Notes: generated by a model not told the origin, from the letters alone. Positions 25,615 through 35,343 are shown, counted from the first letter of the stretch. The stretch is 62,796 nt of DNA from Mycobacterium neglectum (GCF_002591975.1 NZ_NVQE01000035.1:1-62796); one strand, 5' to 3'. Program-made: numbers and translations.

Positions 25615-26814
25615 ATGGACGTGGCGACCACAACCGTTGGTGTCACCGATTTGAAGTTCCGTCTGGTGCGCGAAGACTTCGCCGACGCCGTGGCCTGGGT
25701 AGCTCGCAATCTGCCGAACCGGCCGACGGTTCCTGTCCTGGCGGGTGTCCTGCTCACCGGCTCTGACGACGGTTTGACGATTTCGGGATTCGACTACGAA
25801 GTCTCGGCAGAGGTTCAGGTCGCAGCTGAAATCGCTTCGCCTGGAAGTGTTTTGGTATCCGGTCGGCTTTTGTCGGATATCACCCGGGCGTTGCCGGCCA
25901 AGCCTGTCGATGTGAGCGTTGAAGGTACACGCGTATCGCTGACCTGCGGTAGCGCCAGATTCTCGCTGCCGACGATGGCAGTGGAGGACTACCCGACGCT
26001 GCCCACCCTGCCCGACGACACCGGTGTGGTCTCTGCAGATCTGTTCGCCGAGGCGATCGGCCAGGTTGCGGTTGCGGCCGGCCGCGATGACACCTTGCCG
26101 ATGTTGACCGGCATCCGAGTCGAGATTTCTGGCGAGAATGTCATTTTGGCGGCGACCGACCGCTTCCGTCTCGCGGTGCGCGAGTTGACGTGGTCGACGG
26201 AGTCAGCCGACATGGAGGCAGCGGTGTTGGTTCCGGCCAAGACTTTGGCCGAAGCCGCCAAGGCCGGATCCGACGGTTCCGATGTACACCTCTCGTTGGG
26301 TGCGGGTGCCGAGGTCGGCAAGGAAGGTTTGTTGGGCATCCGCAGCAATGGCAAACGCAGTACGACGCGTCTTCTCGACGCCGAGTTCCCGAAGTTCCGT
26401 CAGTTGCTGCCGACCGAGCACACCGCGATCGCGACCATCGGCGTCGCAGAACTCACCGAAGCCATCAAGCGTGTCGCGCTGGTTGCGGACCGCGGGGCCC
26501 AGGTGCGCATGGAGTTCGCCGACGATGTGCTGCGACTGTCCGCCGGCGCGGATGACGTCGGCCGTGCGGAAGAGGATCTGCCTGTCGAGTTCGCAGGTGA
26601 GCCGCTGACGATCGCCTTCAACCCCACTTATCTCACCGACGGGCTCGGGTCGCTGCACTCTGAACGCGTGACATTCGGATTCACGACACCCAGCCGTCCC
26701 GCGGTGTTGCGTCCGGCGGGTGAGGATGATGGGAGTGTCGGTGACACGGGGCCGTTCCCGGCTGCGCAAACCGACTACGTCTATCTGTTGATGCCGGTGC
26801 GGCTTCCTGGCTGA
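25615..26814 (+). CDS. dnaN: DNA polymerase III beta sliding clamp
   Basis: The 399-residue protein has the three-domain beta-clamp fold and starts with LKFRLVREDFADAVAWVARNLPNRPTVPVLAGVLL. Family features LPTMAVEDYPTLP, ATDRFRLAVREL and C-terminal YVYLLMPVRLPG are visible. It clamps polymerase on DNA. It follows oriC and precedes gnd by 28 bases. Confidence 0.97.
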   Translation: MDVATTTVGVTDLKFRLVREDFADAVAWVARNLPNRPTVPVLAGVLLTGSDDGLTISGFDYEVSAEVQVAAEIASPGSVLVSGRLLSDITRALPAKPVDVSVEGTRVSLTCGSARFSLPTMAVEDYPTLPTLPDDTGVVSADLFAEAIGQVAVAAGRDDTLPMLTGIRVEISGENVILAATDRFRLAVRELTWSTESADMEAAVLVPAKTLAEAAKAGSDGSDVHLSLGAGAEVGKEGLLGIRSNGKRSTTRLLDAEFPKFRQLLPTEHTAIATIGVAELTEAIKRVALVADRGAQVRMEFADDVLRLSAGADDVGRAEEDLPVEFAGEPLTIAFNPTYLTDGLGSLHSERVTFGFTTPSRPAVLRPAGEDDGSVGDTGPFPAAQTDYVYLLMPVRLPG

Positions 26815-26842
26815 CCGGCCCGACGCCACGATGGGGGCGCAC

Positions 26843-27736
26843 ATGCAATTGGGTCTGGTCGGACTGGGCAAAATGGGCTTCAACATGCGGGAACGCCTGC
26901 GTGAGGGTGGGCACGAGGTGGTCGGGTACGACCCCAGGCCCGAAGTCACCGACGTACCGACGCTGGCGGCCCTCGCGGAAGCACTCGATGAGCCGCGCGT
27001 GGTGTGGGTGATGGTGCCGTCGGGGCACATCACCGATGAGACCATCCGGTCGCTGGCCGAAGTGCTCAGCCCCGGCGATCTAGTGATCGACGGAGGCAAC
27101 TCTCGGTACACCGAAGATGGCCCACACGCGAAACTGTTGGACGACAAGGGAATTGGTTTCATCGACGCGGGGGTATCCGGCGGTATTTGGGGGTTGACCG
27201 AAGGGTACGGCCTTATGGTGGGCGGCAGTAAAGAGGACGTCACCCGTGTGATGCCGATCTTCGAGACCCTGCGGCCGCCCGGTGAACTGGCCGATGGATT
27301 CGTCCACGCCGGGCCGGTGGGGGCCGGTCACTACGCCAAAATGGTGCACAACGGCATCGAATACGGATTGATGATGGCCTACGCCGAAGGCTACGAGCTG
27401 TTGGCGGCCGAGGAATTGATCGAGAACACCCAAGCTGTCATCCAGGCGTGGACCAACGGCACGGTCGTCAGGTCCTGGCTGCAACAATTGCTGGCCAAGG
27501 CGCTCAAGGAAGATCCGAAATTCACGGATATCACGGGTTACACCGAAGACTCCGGCGAGGGCCGGTGGACCGTAGAGGAAGCCATCAGCCACCGGGTGCC
27601 CATGCCGGTCATCGCGGCGTCACTATTCGCACGGTTCGCGTCTCGTCAAGAGGACTCCCCCACCATGAAGGCGGTGTCTGCCCTGCGTAACCAGTTCGGC
27701 GGCCATGCCGTTCAGAGGATCAGCGAGTCTGGATAG
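26843..27736 (+). CDS. gnd: 6-phosphogluconate dehydrogenase, short NAD-type
   Basis: The 297-residue protein begins with the Rossmann motif LGLVGLGKMGFNMRERLREGGHEVVGYD. It has the catalytic segments IDAGVSGGIWGLTEGYGLMVGG and GPVGAGHYAKMVHNGIEYGLMMAYAEG (catalytic Lys). About 300 residues is the length of the short, usually NAD-preferring class of decarboxylating 6PGDH. I chose ATG 26843; an in-frame ATG at 26831 gives four more residues. The gene lies between dnaN and recF as recalled for M. smegmatis; it is absent from this position in M. tuberculosis. Confidence 0.92.
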   Translation: MQLGLVGLGKMGFNMRERLREGGHEVVGYDPRPEVTDVPTLAALAEALDEPRVVWVMVPSGHITDETIRSLAEVLSPGDLVIDGGNSRYTEDGPHAKLLDDKGIGFIDAGVSGGIWGLTEGYGLMVGGSKEDVTRVMPIFETLRPPGELADGFVHAGPVGAGHYAKMVHNGIEYGLMMAYAEGYELLAAEELIENTQAVIQAWTNGTVVRSWLQQLLAKALKEDPKFTDITGYTEDSGEGRWTVEEAISHRVPMPVIAASLFARFASRQEDSPTMKAVSALRNQFGGHAVQRISESG

Positions 27737-28927
27737 TTGTACATCAGGAACCTTTCGCTGACGGATTACCGGTCATGGGCCCGGGTCGAAATCGACCTCG
27801 AACCCGGCCGCACGGTATTTGTTGGGTCGAACGGTTTCGGTAAGACGAATCTGATTGAGGCGCTTTGGTATTCGTCGACGCTTGGTTCACACCGGGTCGG
27901 CACCGATGCACCCCTAATCCGCGCAGGCGCGCAGCGCGCTGTCGTCTCGACGATCGTCGTGAACGAGGGTCGCGAGCTCGCGGTGGATCTGGAGATCAAT
28001 CCCGGGCGTGCCAACAAGGCCCGCTTGAACCGCTCCCCTGTCCGCAGCGCACGTGAAATTCTCGGTGTCCTGCGAGCGGTACTCTTCGCCCCGGAGGATC
28101 TCGCGCTGGTGCGGGGTGATCCCGGCGAACGCCGCAGGTATCTCGACGAGCTTGCGACGACCAGGCGCCCACAGGTGGCGGCGATCCGAGGGGATTACGA
28201 CAAGGTGCTCAAACAGCGCACCGCGTTGTTGAAGACCGCGGCCGGTGCGAAATATCGCGGTGACCGCAGCGTGCTCGACACCCTCGATGTGTGGGACGGG
28301 CATCTGGCTGCGCGCGGAGCACAGCTCATCGCGGCGCGGGTGGGTCTCGTCAACGAGCTGGCTCCCGAGGTGGAGAAGGCCTACCAACTGCTGGCCCCGG
28401 CGTCACGGCCTGCCGCCATCCGCTACCGCAGCGGTGTGGAGGTAATCGAGACCGAAGCCGCCGCGGGAACCGGCAGTGCCGAACTGTTCGAAGCCGCACT
28501 CTTGGACGCGCTGGCCCGGCGCCGCGATGCCGAACTGGAAAGGGGCGTCTGCCTGGTAGGGCCACATCGCGACGATCTGGAATTGCGCCTCGGCGACCAA
28601 GTCGCGAAAGGCTTTGCCAGCCATGGTGAATCATGGTCGATGGCCTTGGCGTTGCGGCTGGCGTCCTACGAACTGTTGCGCGCGGAGGGCTCGGACCCCG
28701 TGCTGCTTCTCGACGATGTGTTCGCCGAACTCGACAGCGCGCGCAGGCAGGCGCTGGCCAACGTGGCGGCCTCTGCCGAACAGGTGTTGGTCACCGCAGC
28801 GGTGCACGAGGACATCCCGCAGGGCTGGGATGCGACCAGGGTCGAGATCGTCATGAAGGACGACGACGCCGGACGGATCTCGGAAGTACAGGCCAGAACA
28901 GGTGGGGGCGGAGCCGAAAATGAGTGA
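27737..28927 (+). CDS. recF: DNA replication/repair protein RecF
   Basis: The 396-residue SMC-like ATPase has Walker A VGSNGFGKTNLIEAL (about 30-44), the signature VCLVGPHRDDLELRLGD and Walker B VLLLDDVFAELDSARR. It loads RecA at gaps. The start is TTG 27737, immediately after the gnd stop; the product then begins YIRNLSLTDYRSW, matching RecF of other mycobacteria. The end overlaps the next gene by 8 nt. Confidence 0.95.
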   Translation: MYIRNLSLTDYRSWARVEIDLEPGRTVFVGSNGFGKTNLIEALWYSSTLGSHRVGTDAPLIRAGAQRAVVSTIVVNEGRELAVDLEINPGRANKARLNRSPVRSAREILGVLRAVLFAPEDLALVRGDPGERRRYLDELATTRRPQVAAIRGDYDKVLKQRTALLKTAAGAKYRGDRSVLDTLDVWDGHLAARGAQLIAARVGLVNELAPEVEKAYQLLAPASRPAAIRYRSGVEVIETEAAAGTGSAELFEAALLDALARRRDAELERGVCLVGPHRDDLELRLGDQVAKGFASHGESWSMALALRLASYELLRAEGSDPVLLLDDVFAELDSARRQALANVAASAEQVLVTAAVHEDIPQGWDATRVEIVMKDDDAGRISEVQARTGGGGAENE

Positions 28928-29486
28928 CGGCAGCAACGACAGTGACGACATGGAACCCCCGGCGCACCTGGCCCATCTAAAGGGCATGGATCTGGTACGA
29001 CGCACCCTCGAGGAGGCGCGCGGCGCGGCCAGCAGCCAAGGTAAGGATGTCGGCCGCGGCGGCCGGAGCTCACGACCACGCAAGGTCGCAGGCAACAGTC
29101 GACGGCGCTGGTCGGGGCCCGGCCCGGATTCTCGCGACCCGCAGCTGCTGGCTGCGGTCACCCGCGACGTCGCCCGTAACCGGGGTTGGTCGGATCAAGT
29201 GGCCCAAGGTGCGGTGTTCGGACGTTGGAACGCAGTGGTCGGCGAACAGATCGCGGCCCATGCGGTGCCGACGGCACTGAATGAGGGTGTGCTCACGGTT
29301 TCGGCGGAGTCGACGGCCTGGGCCACCCAGCTGAGAATGGTCCAGGCGCAACTGATCGCGAAGATCGCCGCCGCCGTCGGCGACGGCGTGGTGAAATCTC
29401 TGAAAATCGTCGGTCCGGTCACGCCCTCATGGCGCAAGGGCCGGTATCACATCGCCGGTCGCGGACCCCGCGACACGTACGGATGA
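28920..29486 (+). CDS. DUF721 (DciA-like) protein, Rv0004 homologue
   Basis: The 188-residue protein has a basic, flexible N-terminal half and a C-terminal DUF721 domain (about 95-175; AVFGRWNAVVGEQIAAHAVPTALNEGVLTVSAESTAWATQLRMVQAQLIAKI). DUF721 proteins of the DciA type help load the replicative helicase in bacteria lacking DnaC; mycobacterial Rv0004 is the homologue. The ATG at 28920 overlaps the recF stop. Confidence 0.9.
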   Translation: MSDGSNDSDDMEPPAHLAHLKGMDLVRRTLEEARGAASSQGKDVGRGGRSSRPRKVAGNSRRRWSGPGPDSRDPQLLAAVTRDVARNRGWSDQVAQGAVFGRWNAVVGEQIAAHAVPTALNEGVLTVSAESTAWATQLRMVQAQLIAKIAAAVGDGVVKSLKIVGPVTPSWRKGRYHIAGRGPRDTYG

Positions 29487-29499
29487 CAGGAGTTCTGCG

Positions 29500-29592
29500 G
29501 TGTTGGCTCAGAGCCGCGAGAACGCCGCGGGCGTCGCCCTCAAGCGGTTTGACGCACCCTGGATCGAAAAATTCCATTTACGGCGCAAATAG
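29500..29592 (+). CDS. Possible 30-residue ORF upstream of gyrB
   Basis: AGGAG at 29488-29492 lies seven bases before a GTG at 29500 that opens a 30-codon frame ending in TAG. The peptide is basic (MLAQSRENAAGVALKRF...HLRRK). It begins 13 bases after the DciA-like stop, so it could be a real small gene or a chance frame. I do not recognise it. The remaining gap to gyrB (to 29720) holds the gyrase promoter. Confidence 0.3.
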   Translation: MLAQSRENAAGVALKRFDAPWIEKFHLRRK

Positions 29593-29639
29593 GTGAGTAG
29601 AAACGCTGCCTCAGAATCGGTCCTAACGGTGTGTGACGG

Positions 29640-29645
29640 TAGACT
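29640..29645 (+). promoter_or_regulatory. -10 element of the gyrBA promoter
   Basis: TAGACT preceded by TGACGG resembles an extended SigA -10. No strong -35 is seen at 16-18 bases. Mycobacterial gyrBA promoters respond to supercoiling by overlapping promoters; that cannot be read here. Confidence 0.4.
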
Positions 29646-29720
29646 GGCAGCATGACTTGCCGGCGGTAACAGATCACCGCCAGAGCCCCACCCCCAAAGA
29701 GAGTAGGGAAGCTTCCGCCT

Positions 29721-31742
29721 GTGGCTGCGAAGAAGAAGGAATACGGCGCCTCTGCCATCACCGTTCTCGAAGGATTGGAGGCGGTCCGCAAACGTCCGGG
29801 TATGTACATCGGCTCCACCGGCGAGCGCGGCCTGCACCACCTGGTCTGGGAGGTCGTCGACAACGCTGTCGACGAAGCCATGGGCGGCTACGCGACGAAA
29901 GTCGACGTGCGGATTCTCGAAGACGGCGGGGTCGAGGTGACTGACGACGGCCGCGGCATCCCCGTCGAAATGCACGCCAGCGGCGCACCGACTGTCGACG
30001 TGGTGATGACTCAGCTCCACGCCGGTGGCAAGTTCGGTGGCGAGGACAGCGGCTACACCGTCAGTGGCGGTCTGCACGGCGTGGGTGTGTCCGTGGTGAA
30101 CGCGCTGTCGACTCGACTGGAAGTCGATATCTCCCGTGACGGTTTCGAGTGGTTCCAGTCGTATGACAAGGCTGCCCCGGGCACCCTCAAACAGGGTGAC
30201 AAGACCAAGAAGACAGGTACCACCGTCAGATTCTGGGCGGATCCTGACATCTTCGAGACCACGAACTATGACTTCGAGACCGTCGCACGGCGACTACAGG
30301 AGATGGCCTTCCTCAACAAAGGGCTGACCATCACCCTCGCTGACGAACGAGTCGCTGCCGCAGCGGTCACCGAGGAGGTTGTCAGCGACACCGCCGAAGC
30401 CCCGAAGTCGGCCGAGGAGAAGGCCGCTGAGGAGGCAGGCCCGCATAAGGTCAAGAACCGCACATTCCACTACCCGGGCGGGCTGGTCGACTTCGTCAAG
30501 CACATCAACCGCACAAAATCGCCGATCCACCAAAGCATCGTCGACTTCTCCGGCAAGGGCGAAGGCCACGAGGTCGAGATCGCGATGCAATGGAACGGCG
30601 GCTACTCGGAGTCGGTGCACACCTTTGCCAACACCATCAACACACATGAGGGCGGCACCCACGAAGAAGGTTTTCGCGCCGCGCTGACCACCGTGGTGAA
30701 CAAGTACGCCAAGGACAAGAAGCTCCTCAAGGAGAAGGACTCGAACCTCACCGGGGACGACATCCGTGAGGGGTTGGCCGCAGTGCTGTCGGTGAAGGTC
30801 GCCGAGCCGCAGTTCGAGGGCCAGACCAAGACCAAGCTGGGCAACACCGAAGTGAAGTCGTTCGTGCAGAAGATCTGCAACGAGCAGCTGGGCCACTGGT
30901 TCGAGGCCAATCCCGCCGAAGCGAAAACCGTGATCAACAAAGCGGTTTCGTCGGCGCAGGCACGGATCGCGGCGCGCAAGGCGCGCGAATTGGTGCGTCG
31001 CAAGAGCGCCACCGACATCGGCGGGTTGCCGGGCAAGCTGGCCGACTGCCGCTCAACGGATCCGAAGAAGTCGGAACTCTATGTGGTGGAGGGCGATTCG
31101 GCTGGCGGCTCGGCCAAGAGCGGCCGCGACTCGATGTTCCAGGCGATCCTGCCGTTGCGCGGCAAGATCATCAACGTCGAGAAGGCCCGCATCGACCGCG
31201 TGCTGAAGAACACCGAAGTCCAGGCCATCATCACGGCGCTGGGCACGGGCATCCACGACGAGTTCGACCTCTCCAAGCTGCGGTACCACAAGATCGTGTT
31301 GATGGCCGACGCCGATGTCGACGGCCAGCACATCTCGACCCTGCTGCTGACGCTGCTGTTCCGGTTCATGAAGCCACTGGTCGAAAATGGCCATATCTTC
31401 CTGGCGCAGCCGCCGCTGTACAAATTGAAATGGCAACGCAGCGAACCGGAATTCGCCTACTCCGACCGTGAGCGCGACGGCCTGCTCGAGGCGGGCAGGA
31501 AGGCGGGTAGGAAGATCAACGTCGACGACGGTATCCAGCGCTACAAGGGTCTGGGCGAGATGGACGCCAAGGAGCTGTGGGAAACCACGATGGATCCGTC
31601 GGTGCGGGTGCTGCGCCAGGTCACCTTGGACGACGCGGCCGCCGCCGACGAGCTGTTCTCCATCCTGATGGGAGAGGACGTCGAGGCGCGCCGCAGCTTC
31701 ATCACGCGGAACGCGAAAGACGTTCGCTTCCTGGATGTTTGA
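29721..31742 (+). CDS. gyrB: DNA gyrase subunit B
   Basis: The 673-residue ATPase subunit shows the GHKL features KRPGMYIGSTGERGLHHLVWEVVDNAVDEA and GGLHGVGVSVVNALS. The TOPRIM domain has EGDSAGGSAKSGRDSMFQAILPLRGKIINVEKARIDRVLKN (quinolone-associated region) and MADADVDGQHI. It ends KDVRFLDV. The GTG start at 29721 gives the product start AAKKKEYGASAITVLEG. It is followed by gyrA after 34 bases. Confidence 0.97.
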   Translation: MAAKKKEYGASAITVLEGLEAVRKRPGMYIGSTGERGLHHLVWEVVDNAVDEAMGGYATKVDVRILEDGGVEVTDDGRGIPVEMHASGAPTVDVVMTQLHAGGKFGGEDSGYTVSGGLHGVGVSVVNALSTRLEVDISRDGFEWFQSYDKAAPGTLKQGDKTKKTGTTVRFWADPDIFETTNYDFETVARRLQEMAFLNKGLTITLADERVAAAAVTEEVVSDTAEAPKSAEEKAAEEAGPHKVKNRTFHYPGGLVDFVKHINRTKSPIHQSIVDFSGKGEGHEVEIAMQWNGGYSESVHTFANTINTHEGGTHEEGFRAALTTVVNKYAKDKKLLKEKDSNLTGDDIREGLAAVLSVKVAEPQFEGQTKTKLGNTEVKSFVQKICNEQLGHWFEANPAEAKTVINKAVSSAQARIAARKARELVRRKSATDIGGLPGKLADCRSTDPKKSELYVVEGDSAGGSAKSGRDSMFQAILPLRGKIINVEKARIDRVLKNTEVQAIITALGTGIHDEFDLSKLRYHKIVLMADADVDGQHISTLLLTLLFRFMKPLVENGHIFLAQPPLYKLKWQRSEPEFAYSDRERDGLLEAGRKAGRKINVDDGIQRYKGLGEMDAKELWETTMDPSVRVLRQVTLDDAAAADELFSILMGEDVEARRSFITRNAKDVRFLDV

Positions 31743-31776
31743 TCCGCGACATATCAACAAATAGGGCTGAAAACAC

Positions 31777-34284
31777 ATGACTGATACCACGTTGCCGCCT
31801 GGCGACGCAGCAGGCGACCGCATCGAGCCGGTCGACATCCAGCAGGAGATGCAGCGCAGCTACATCGACTACGCGATGAGCGTGATCGTCGGGCGTGCAC
31901 TTCCCGAGGTCCGCGACGGTCTCAAGCCGGTGCACCGCCGCGTGCTGTACGCCATGTTCGACTCGGGCTTCCGACCGGACCGCGGGCACGCGAAGTCAGC
32001 CCGATCGGTCGCCGAGACGATGGGCAACTATCACCCCCACGGCGACTCGTCGATCTACGACACCCTGGTCCGGATGGCCCAGCCGTGGTCGCTGCGCTAT
32101 CCGCTCGTCGACGGACAGGGCAACTTCGGTTCGCCGGGCAACGACCCACCGGCCGCGATGCGCTACACGGAGGCGCGACTCACGCCGCTGGCCATGGAGA
32201 TGCTGCGCGAAATCGATGAGGAGACAGTCGATTTCGTCCCGAACTATGACGGGCGCGTGCAGGAACCGACGGTCCTGCCGAGCCGGTTCCCGAACCTGCT
32301 CGCCAACGGCTCGGGTGGCATCGCGGTGGGCATGGCCACCAACATGCCGCCGCACAACCTGCGCGAGCTCGGCGAGGCGGTGTTCTGGTGCCTGGAGAAC
32401 TTCGAAGCCGACGAAGAGACCACCCTCGAGGCCGTCTGCGAACGCGTCAAGGGTCCGGACTTCCCGACCTATGGCCTCATCGTCGGATCGCAGGGCATTT
32501 CCGACACGTACCGGACCGGCCGAGGGTCGGTCCGGATGCGCGGTGTCTGCGAGATCGAAGAGGATAGCCGGGGCCGCACCGGGATCGTCATCACCGAGCT
32601 GCCGTATCAGGTCAACCACGACAACTTCATCACCTCGATCGCCGAGCAGGTGCGCGACGGCAAGCTGGCCGGCATCTCGAACATCGAGGACCAGTCCAGC
32701 GATCGCGTCGGGCTGCGAATTGTGGTGGAGCTCAAGCGAGATGCCGTCGCGAAGGTCGTTCTGAACAACCTCTACAAGCACACCCAGCTGCAGACCAGCT
32801 TCGGCGCCAACATGCTGTCCATCGTCGACGGTGTGCCGCGCACGCTGCGTCTCGACCAGCTGATCCGTCACTACGTCAACCACCAACTCGACGTGATCGT
32901 CCGGCGCACCACGTACCGGTTGCGCAAGGCCAATGAGCGGGCCCACATCCTGCGTGGTCTGGTCAAGGCGCTCGACGCGCTCGACGAAGTCATCGCGTTG
33001 ATCCGCGCGTCCGAGACCGTCGAGGTCGCCCGCGCGGGCCTGATCGACCTGCTCGACATCGACGAGATCCAGTCGCAGGCCATTCTCGATATGCAGCTGC
33101 GCCGGCTGGCCGCCCTGGAGCGCCAGCGGATCGTCGACGATCTGGCGAAGATCGAGGCCGAGATCGCCGACCTCGAGGACATCCTGGCCAAGCCCGAGCG
33201 CCAACGTGCCATCGTGCGGGACGAGCTCAAGGAACTGGTCGACAAGTTCGGCGACGACCGGCGTACCCGCATCATCGCCGCCGACGGTGATGTCGCCGAT
33301 GAGGACCTGATCGCGCGCGAAGAAGTCGTCGTCACCATCACCGAGACCGGCTACGCGAAACGGACGAAGTCCGACCTGTACCGCAGCCAGAAGCGCGGCG
33401 GCAAGGGCGTGCAGGGCGCCGGGCTGAAGCAGGACGACATCGTCAACCACTTCTTCGTCTGCTCAACGCACGACTGGATCCTGTTCTTCACCACACAGGG
33501 TCGGGTGTATCGCGCCAAGGCATACGACCTGCCGGAGGCGTCCCGCACGGCACGCGGTCAGCATGTCGCCAATCTGTTGGCGTTCCAGCCGGAGGAGCGG
33601 ATCGCACAGGTCATCCAGATCAAGACCTACGAGGACGCGCCGTACCTGGTGCTGGCCACCCGCAACGGACTGGTGAAGAAGTCCAAGCTCACCGACTTCG
33701 ACTCCAACCGCACGGGCGGCATCGTCGCGGTCAACCTGCGCGACGGCGACGAATTGGTGGGTGCGGTGCTGTGCTCGTCCGAGGAGGACCTGCTGCTGGT
33801 GTCCGCCAAGGGCCAGTCGATCCGCTTCTCAGCAACCGACGAGGCGTTGCGTCCGATGGGCCGAGCCACCTCCGGTGTGCAGGGCATGCGGTTCAACGAG
33901 GAAGACAAACTGCTGTCGCTGAACGTCGTGCGCGAGGACACGTATCTGCTGGTCGCGACGGCCGGTGGGTACGCCAAGCGCACCGCGATCGAGGAGTACC
34001 CGGTCCAGGGCCGCGGTGGCAAAGGGGTGCTGACGGTCCAGTTCGACAAGAGGCGTGGCAGTCTTGTCGGAGCGTTGATCGTCGATGACGACACTGAGTT
34101 GTACGCCATCACCTCGGGCGGCGGTGTCATCCGGACGGCGGCTCGCCAGGTGCGCAAGGCCGGGCGGCAGACCAAGGGCGTTCGGTTGATGAACCTGGGA
34201 GAGGGCACCACACTGATAGCCATTGCGCGCAACGCGGAGGAAGGCGACAGTACCGACGAGGTCAACACCGACGTCGGCGACTAG
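31777..34284 (+). CDS. gyrA: DNA gyrase subunit A
   Basis: The 835-residue breakage-reunion subunit has catalytic Tyr in AAMRYTEARL and the quinolone region HPHGDSSIYDTLVRMAQPW. Ser91 here (codon TCG at 32047-32049) is equivalent to E. coli Ser83 and M. tuberculosis Ala90, Ser92 to Ser91, and Asp95 to Asp94. The C-terminal beta-pinwheel carries the GyrA box (QKRGGKGV). No intein is present. It is cotranscribed with gyrB. Confidence 0.97.
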   Translation: MTDTTLPPGDAAGDRIEPVDIQQEMQRSYIDYAMSVIVGRALPEVRDGLKPVHRRVLYAMFDSGFRPDRGHAKSARSVAETMGNYHPHGDSSIYDTLVRMAQPWSLRYPLVDGQGNFGSPGNDPPAAMRYTEARLTPLAMEMLREIDEETVDFVPNYDGRVQEPTVLPSRFPNLLANGSGGIAVGMATNMPPHNLRELGEAVFWCLENFEADEETTLEAVCERVKGPDFPTYGLIVGSQGISDTYRTGRGSVRMRGVCEIEEDSRGRTGIVITELPYQVNHDNFITSIAEQVRDGKLAGISNIEDQSSDRVGLRIVVELKRDAVAKVVLNNLYKHTQLQTSFGANMLSIVDGVPRTLRLDQLIRHYVNHQLDVIVRRTTYRLRKANERAHILRGLVKALDALDEVIALIRASETVEVARAGLIDLLDIDEIQSQAILDMQLRRLAALERQRIVDDLAKIEAEIADLEDILAKPERQRAIVRDELKELVDKFGDDRRTRIIAADGDVADEDLIAREEVVVTITETGYAKRTKSDLYRSQKRGGKGVQGAGLKQDDIVNHFFVCSTHDWILFFTTQGRVYRAKAYDLPEASRTARGQHVANLLAFQPEERIAQVIQIKTYEDAPYLVLATRNGLVKKSKLTDFDSNRTGGIVAVNLRDGDELVGAVLCSSEEDLLLVSAKGQSIRFSATDEALRPMGRATSGVQGMRFNEEDKLLSLNVVREDTYLLVATAGGYAKRTAIEEYPVQGRGGKGVLTVQFDKRRGSLVGALIVDDDTELYAITSGGGVIRTAARQVRKAGRQTKGVRLMNLGEGTTLIAIARNAEEGDSTDEVNTDVGD

Positions 34285-34325
34285 CCCATTAGGCGTGACC
34301 AGTAGTGACCAGTAAGGAGCCGTAG

Positions 34326-35333
34326 GTGACTTCACCGAACGAGCCCGGGTATCCCCGTGCGACCGAGGGGGGCGGCAACGGCTCCGGCTCTGGTCCCGGT
34401 CCCGAGGGCGGCTCGGTGGGCGGCACCGCGCCGCGCGGTCCGCTACCCGGCGGATCGGGCCCGGAGCGCATCGCCGATGCGACCGAGGTCCCGCCCTGGC
34501 AGCGGGGCAGGGGGGCCAAGCCCGCGAACAGGGCGCCGGAAGCCTCCGGACGGCCGGATTCGCCCGCGCGGTCGGATGCGCCGCGACGCGGCAACAGCGG
34601 AGCGACCAGCCACTCCCCCGGTATCGATGCCCGGCTGAACCGGTTCCTCTCCGGCGGTTCGGCCACGGCGTCGCCGCAGGATCAGGATGCGGCCGGGTGG
34701 GCAGATCCACCCGAGCAGTCCGCACGGCCGGAACCGACGCGGCCGGAACAGGCCGCTCCGCGGCCGGAACAGACCGCGCGCCCCGAGTCGCCGCCACGAA
34801 CCGAGCAGCCCCCGCGGCCCGAGAAGTACGCCAGCGAAATCCCCGACCTTTCCGGCGCGGCACCGCGGTCGGCGCCGCGCACGCCGGGCGCGGAGCGTCC
34901 TGGCCAGGAACCGGCAAGCCGCCCCGCGGTCCCGGCAGGCAGAGCGCAGGCGGCCAGCCGCCATCAGGGCCCGGTGCGCGCCAGCATGCAGATCCGCCGG
35001 GTGGACCCGTGGAGCGTGCTCAAGGTGTCCGCGGTCCTGTCCGTCGCGTTGTTCTTCGTCTGGATGATCGCCGTCGCATTCCTGTACTTGGTTCTCGGCG
35101 GCATGGGTGTGTGGAGCAAGCTGAACAGCAACGTCGGCGACCTGCTGACCAGCGCAAGCGGTAGCTCCGGCGGCGAGCTCGTGAGTAGTGGAACAATATT
35201 CGGCGGTGCGGCCCTGATCGGTCTGGTGAACATCGTCTTGCTGACGGCGATGGCGACGATCGGTGCCTTCATCTACAACCTCACCACCGACATCGTCGGA
35301 GGCGTGGAAGTCACGTTGGCCGATCGCGACTGA
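34326..35333 (+). CDS. DUF3566 membrane protein (Rv0007-like)
   Basis: The 335-residue protein has a disordered Pro/Arg/Gly-rich cytosolic region (about 1-215) and a C-terminal DUF3566 domain (about 220-335; MQIRRVDPWSVLKVSAVLSVALFFVWMIAVAFLYLVLGGMGVW) with two TM helices. It matches Rv0007 downstream of gyrA. GTG 34326 follows AAGGAG. The function is unknown. Tandem GTGACCAGTA copies lie between gyrA and this gene. Confidence 0.88.
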   Translation: MTSPNEPGYPRATEGGGNGSGSGPGPEGGSVGGTAPRGPLPGGSGPERIADATEVPPWQRGRGAKPANRAPEASGRPDSPARSDAPRRGNSGATSHSPGIDARLNRFLSGGSATASPQDQDAAGWADPPEQSARPEPTRPEQAAPRPEQTARPESPPRTEQPPRPEKYASEIPDLSGAAPRSAPRTPGAERPGQEPASRPAVPAGRAQAASRHQGPVRASMQIRRVDPWSVLKVSAVLSVALFFVWMIAVAFLYLVLGGMGVWSKLNSNVGDLLTSASGSSGGELVSSGTIFGGAALIGLVNIVLLTAMATIGAFIYNLTTDIVGGVEVTLADRD

Positions 35334-35343
35334 GTTCGCGGGT

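Noticed and set aside
31777..34284. GyrA intein
   Set aside because: Some mycobacterial gyrA genes carry one, but this coding sequence is of normal length and continuous around the active-site Tyr.
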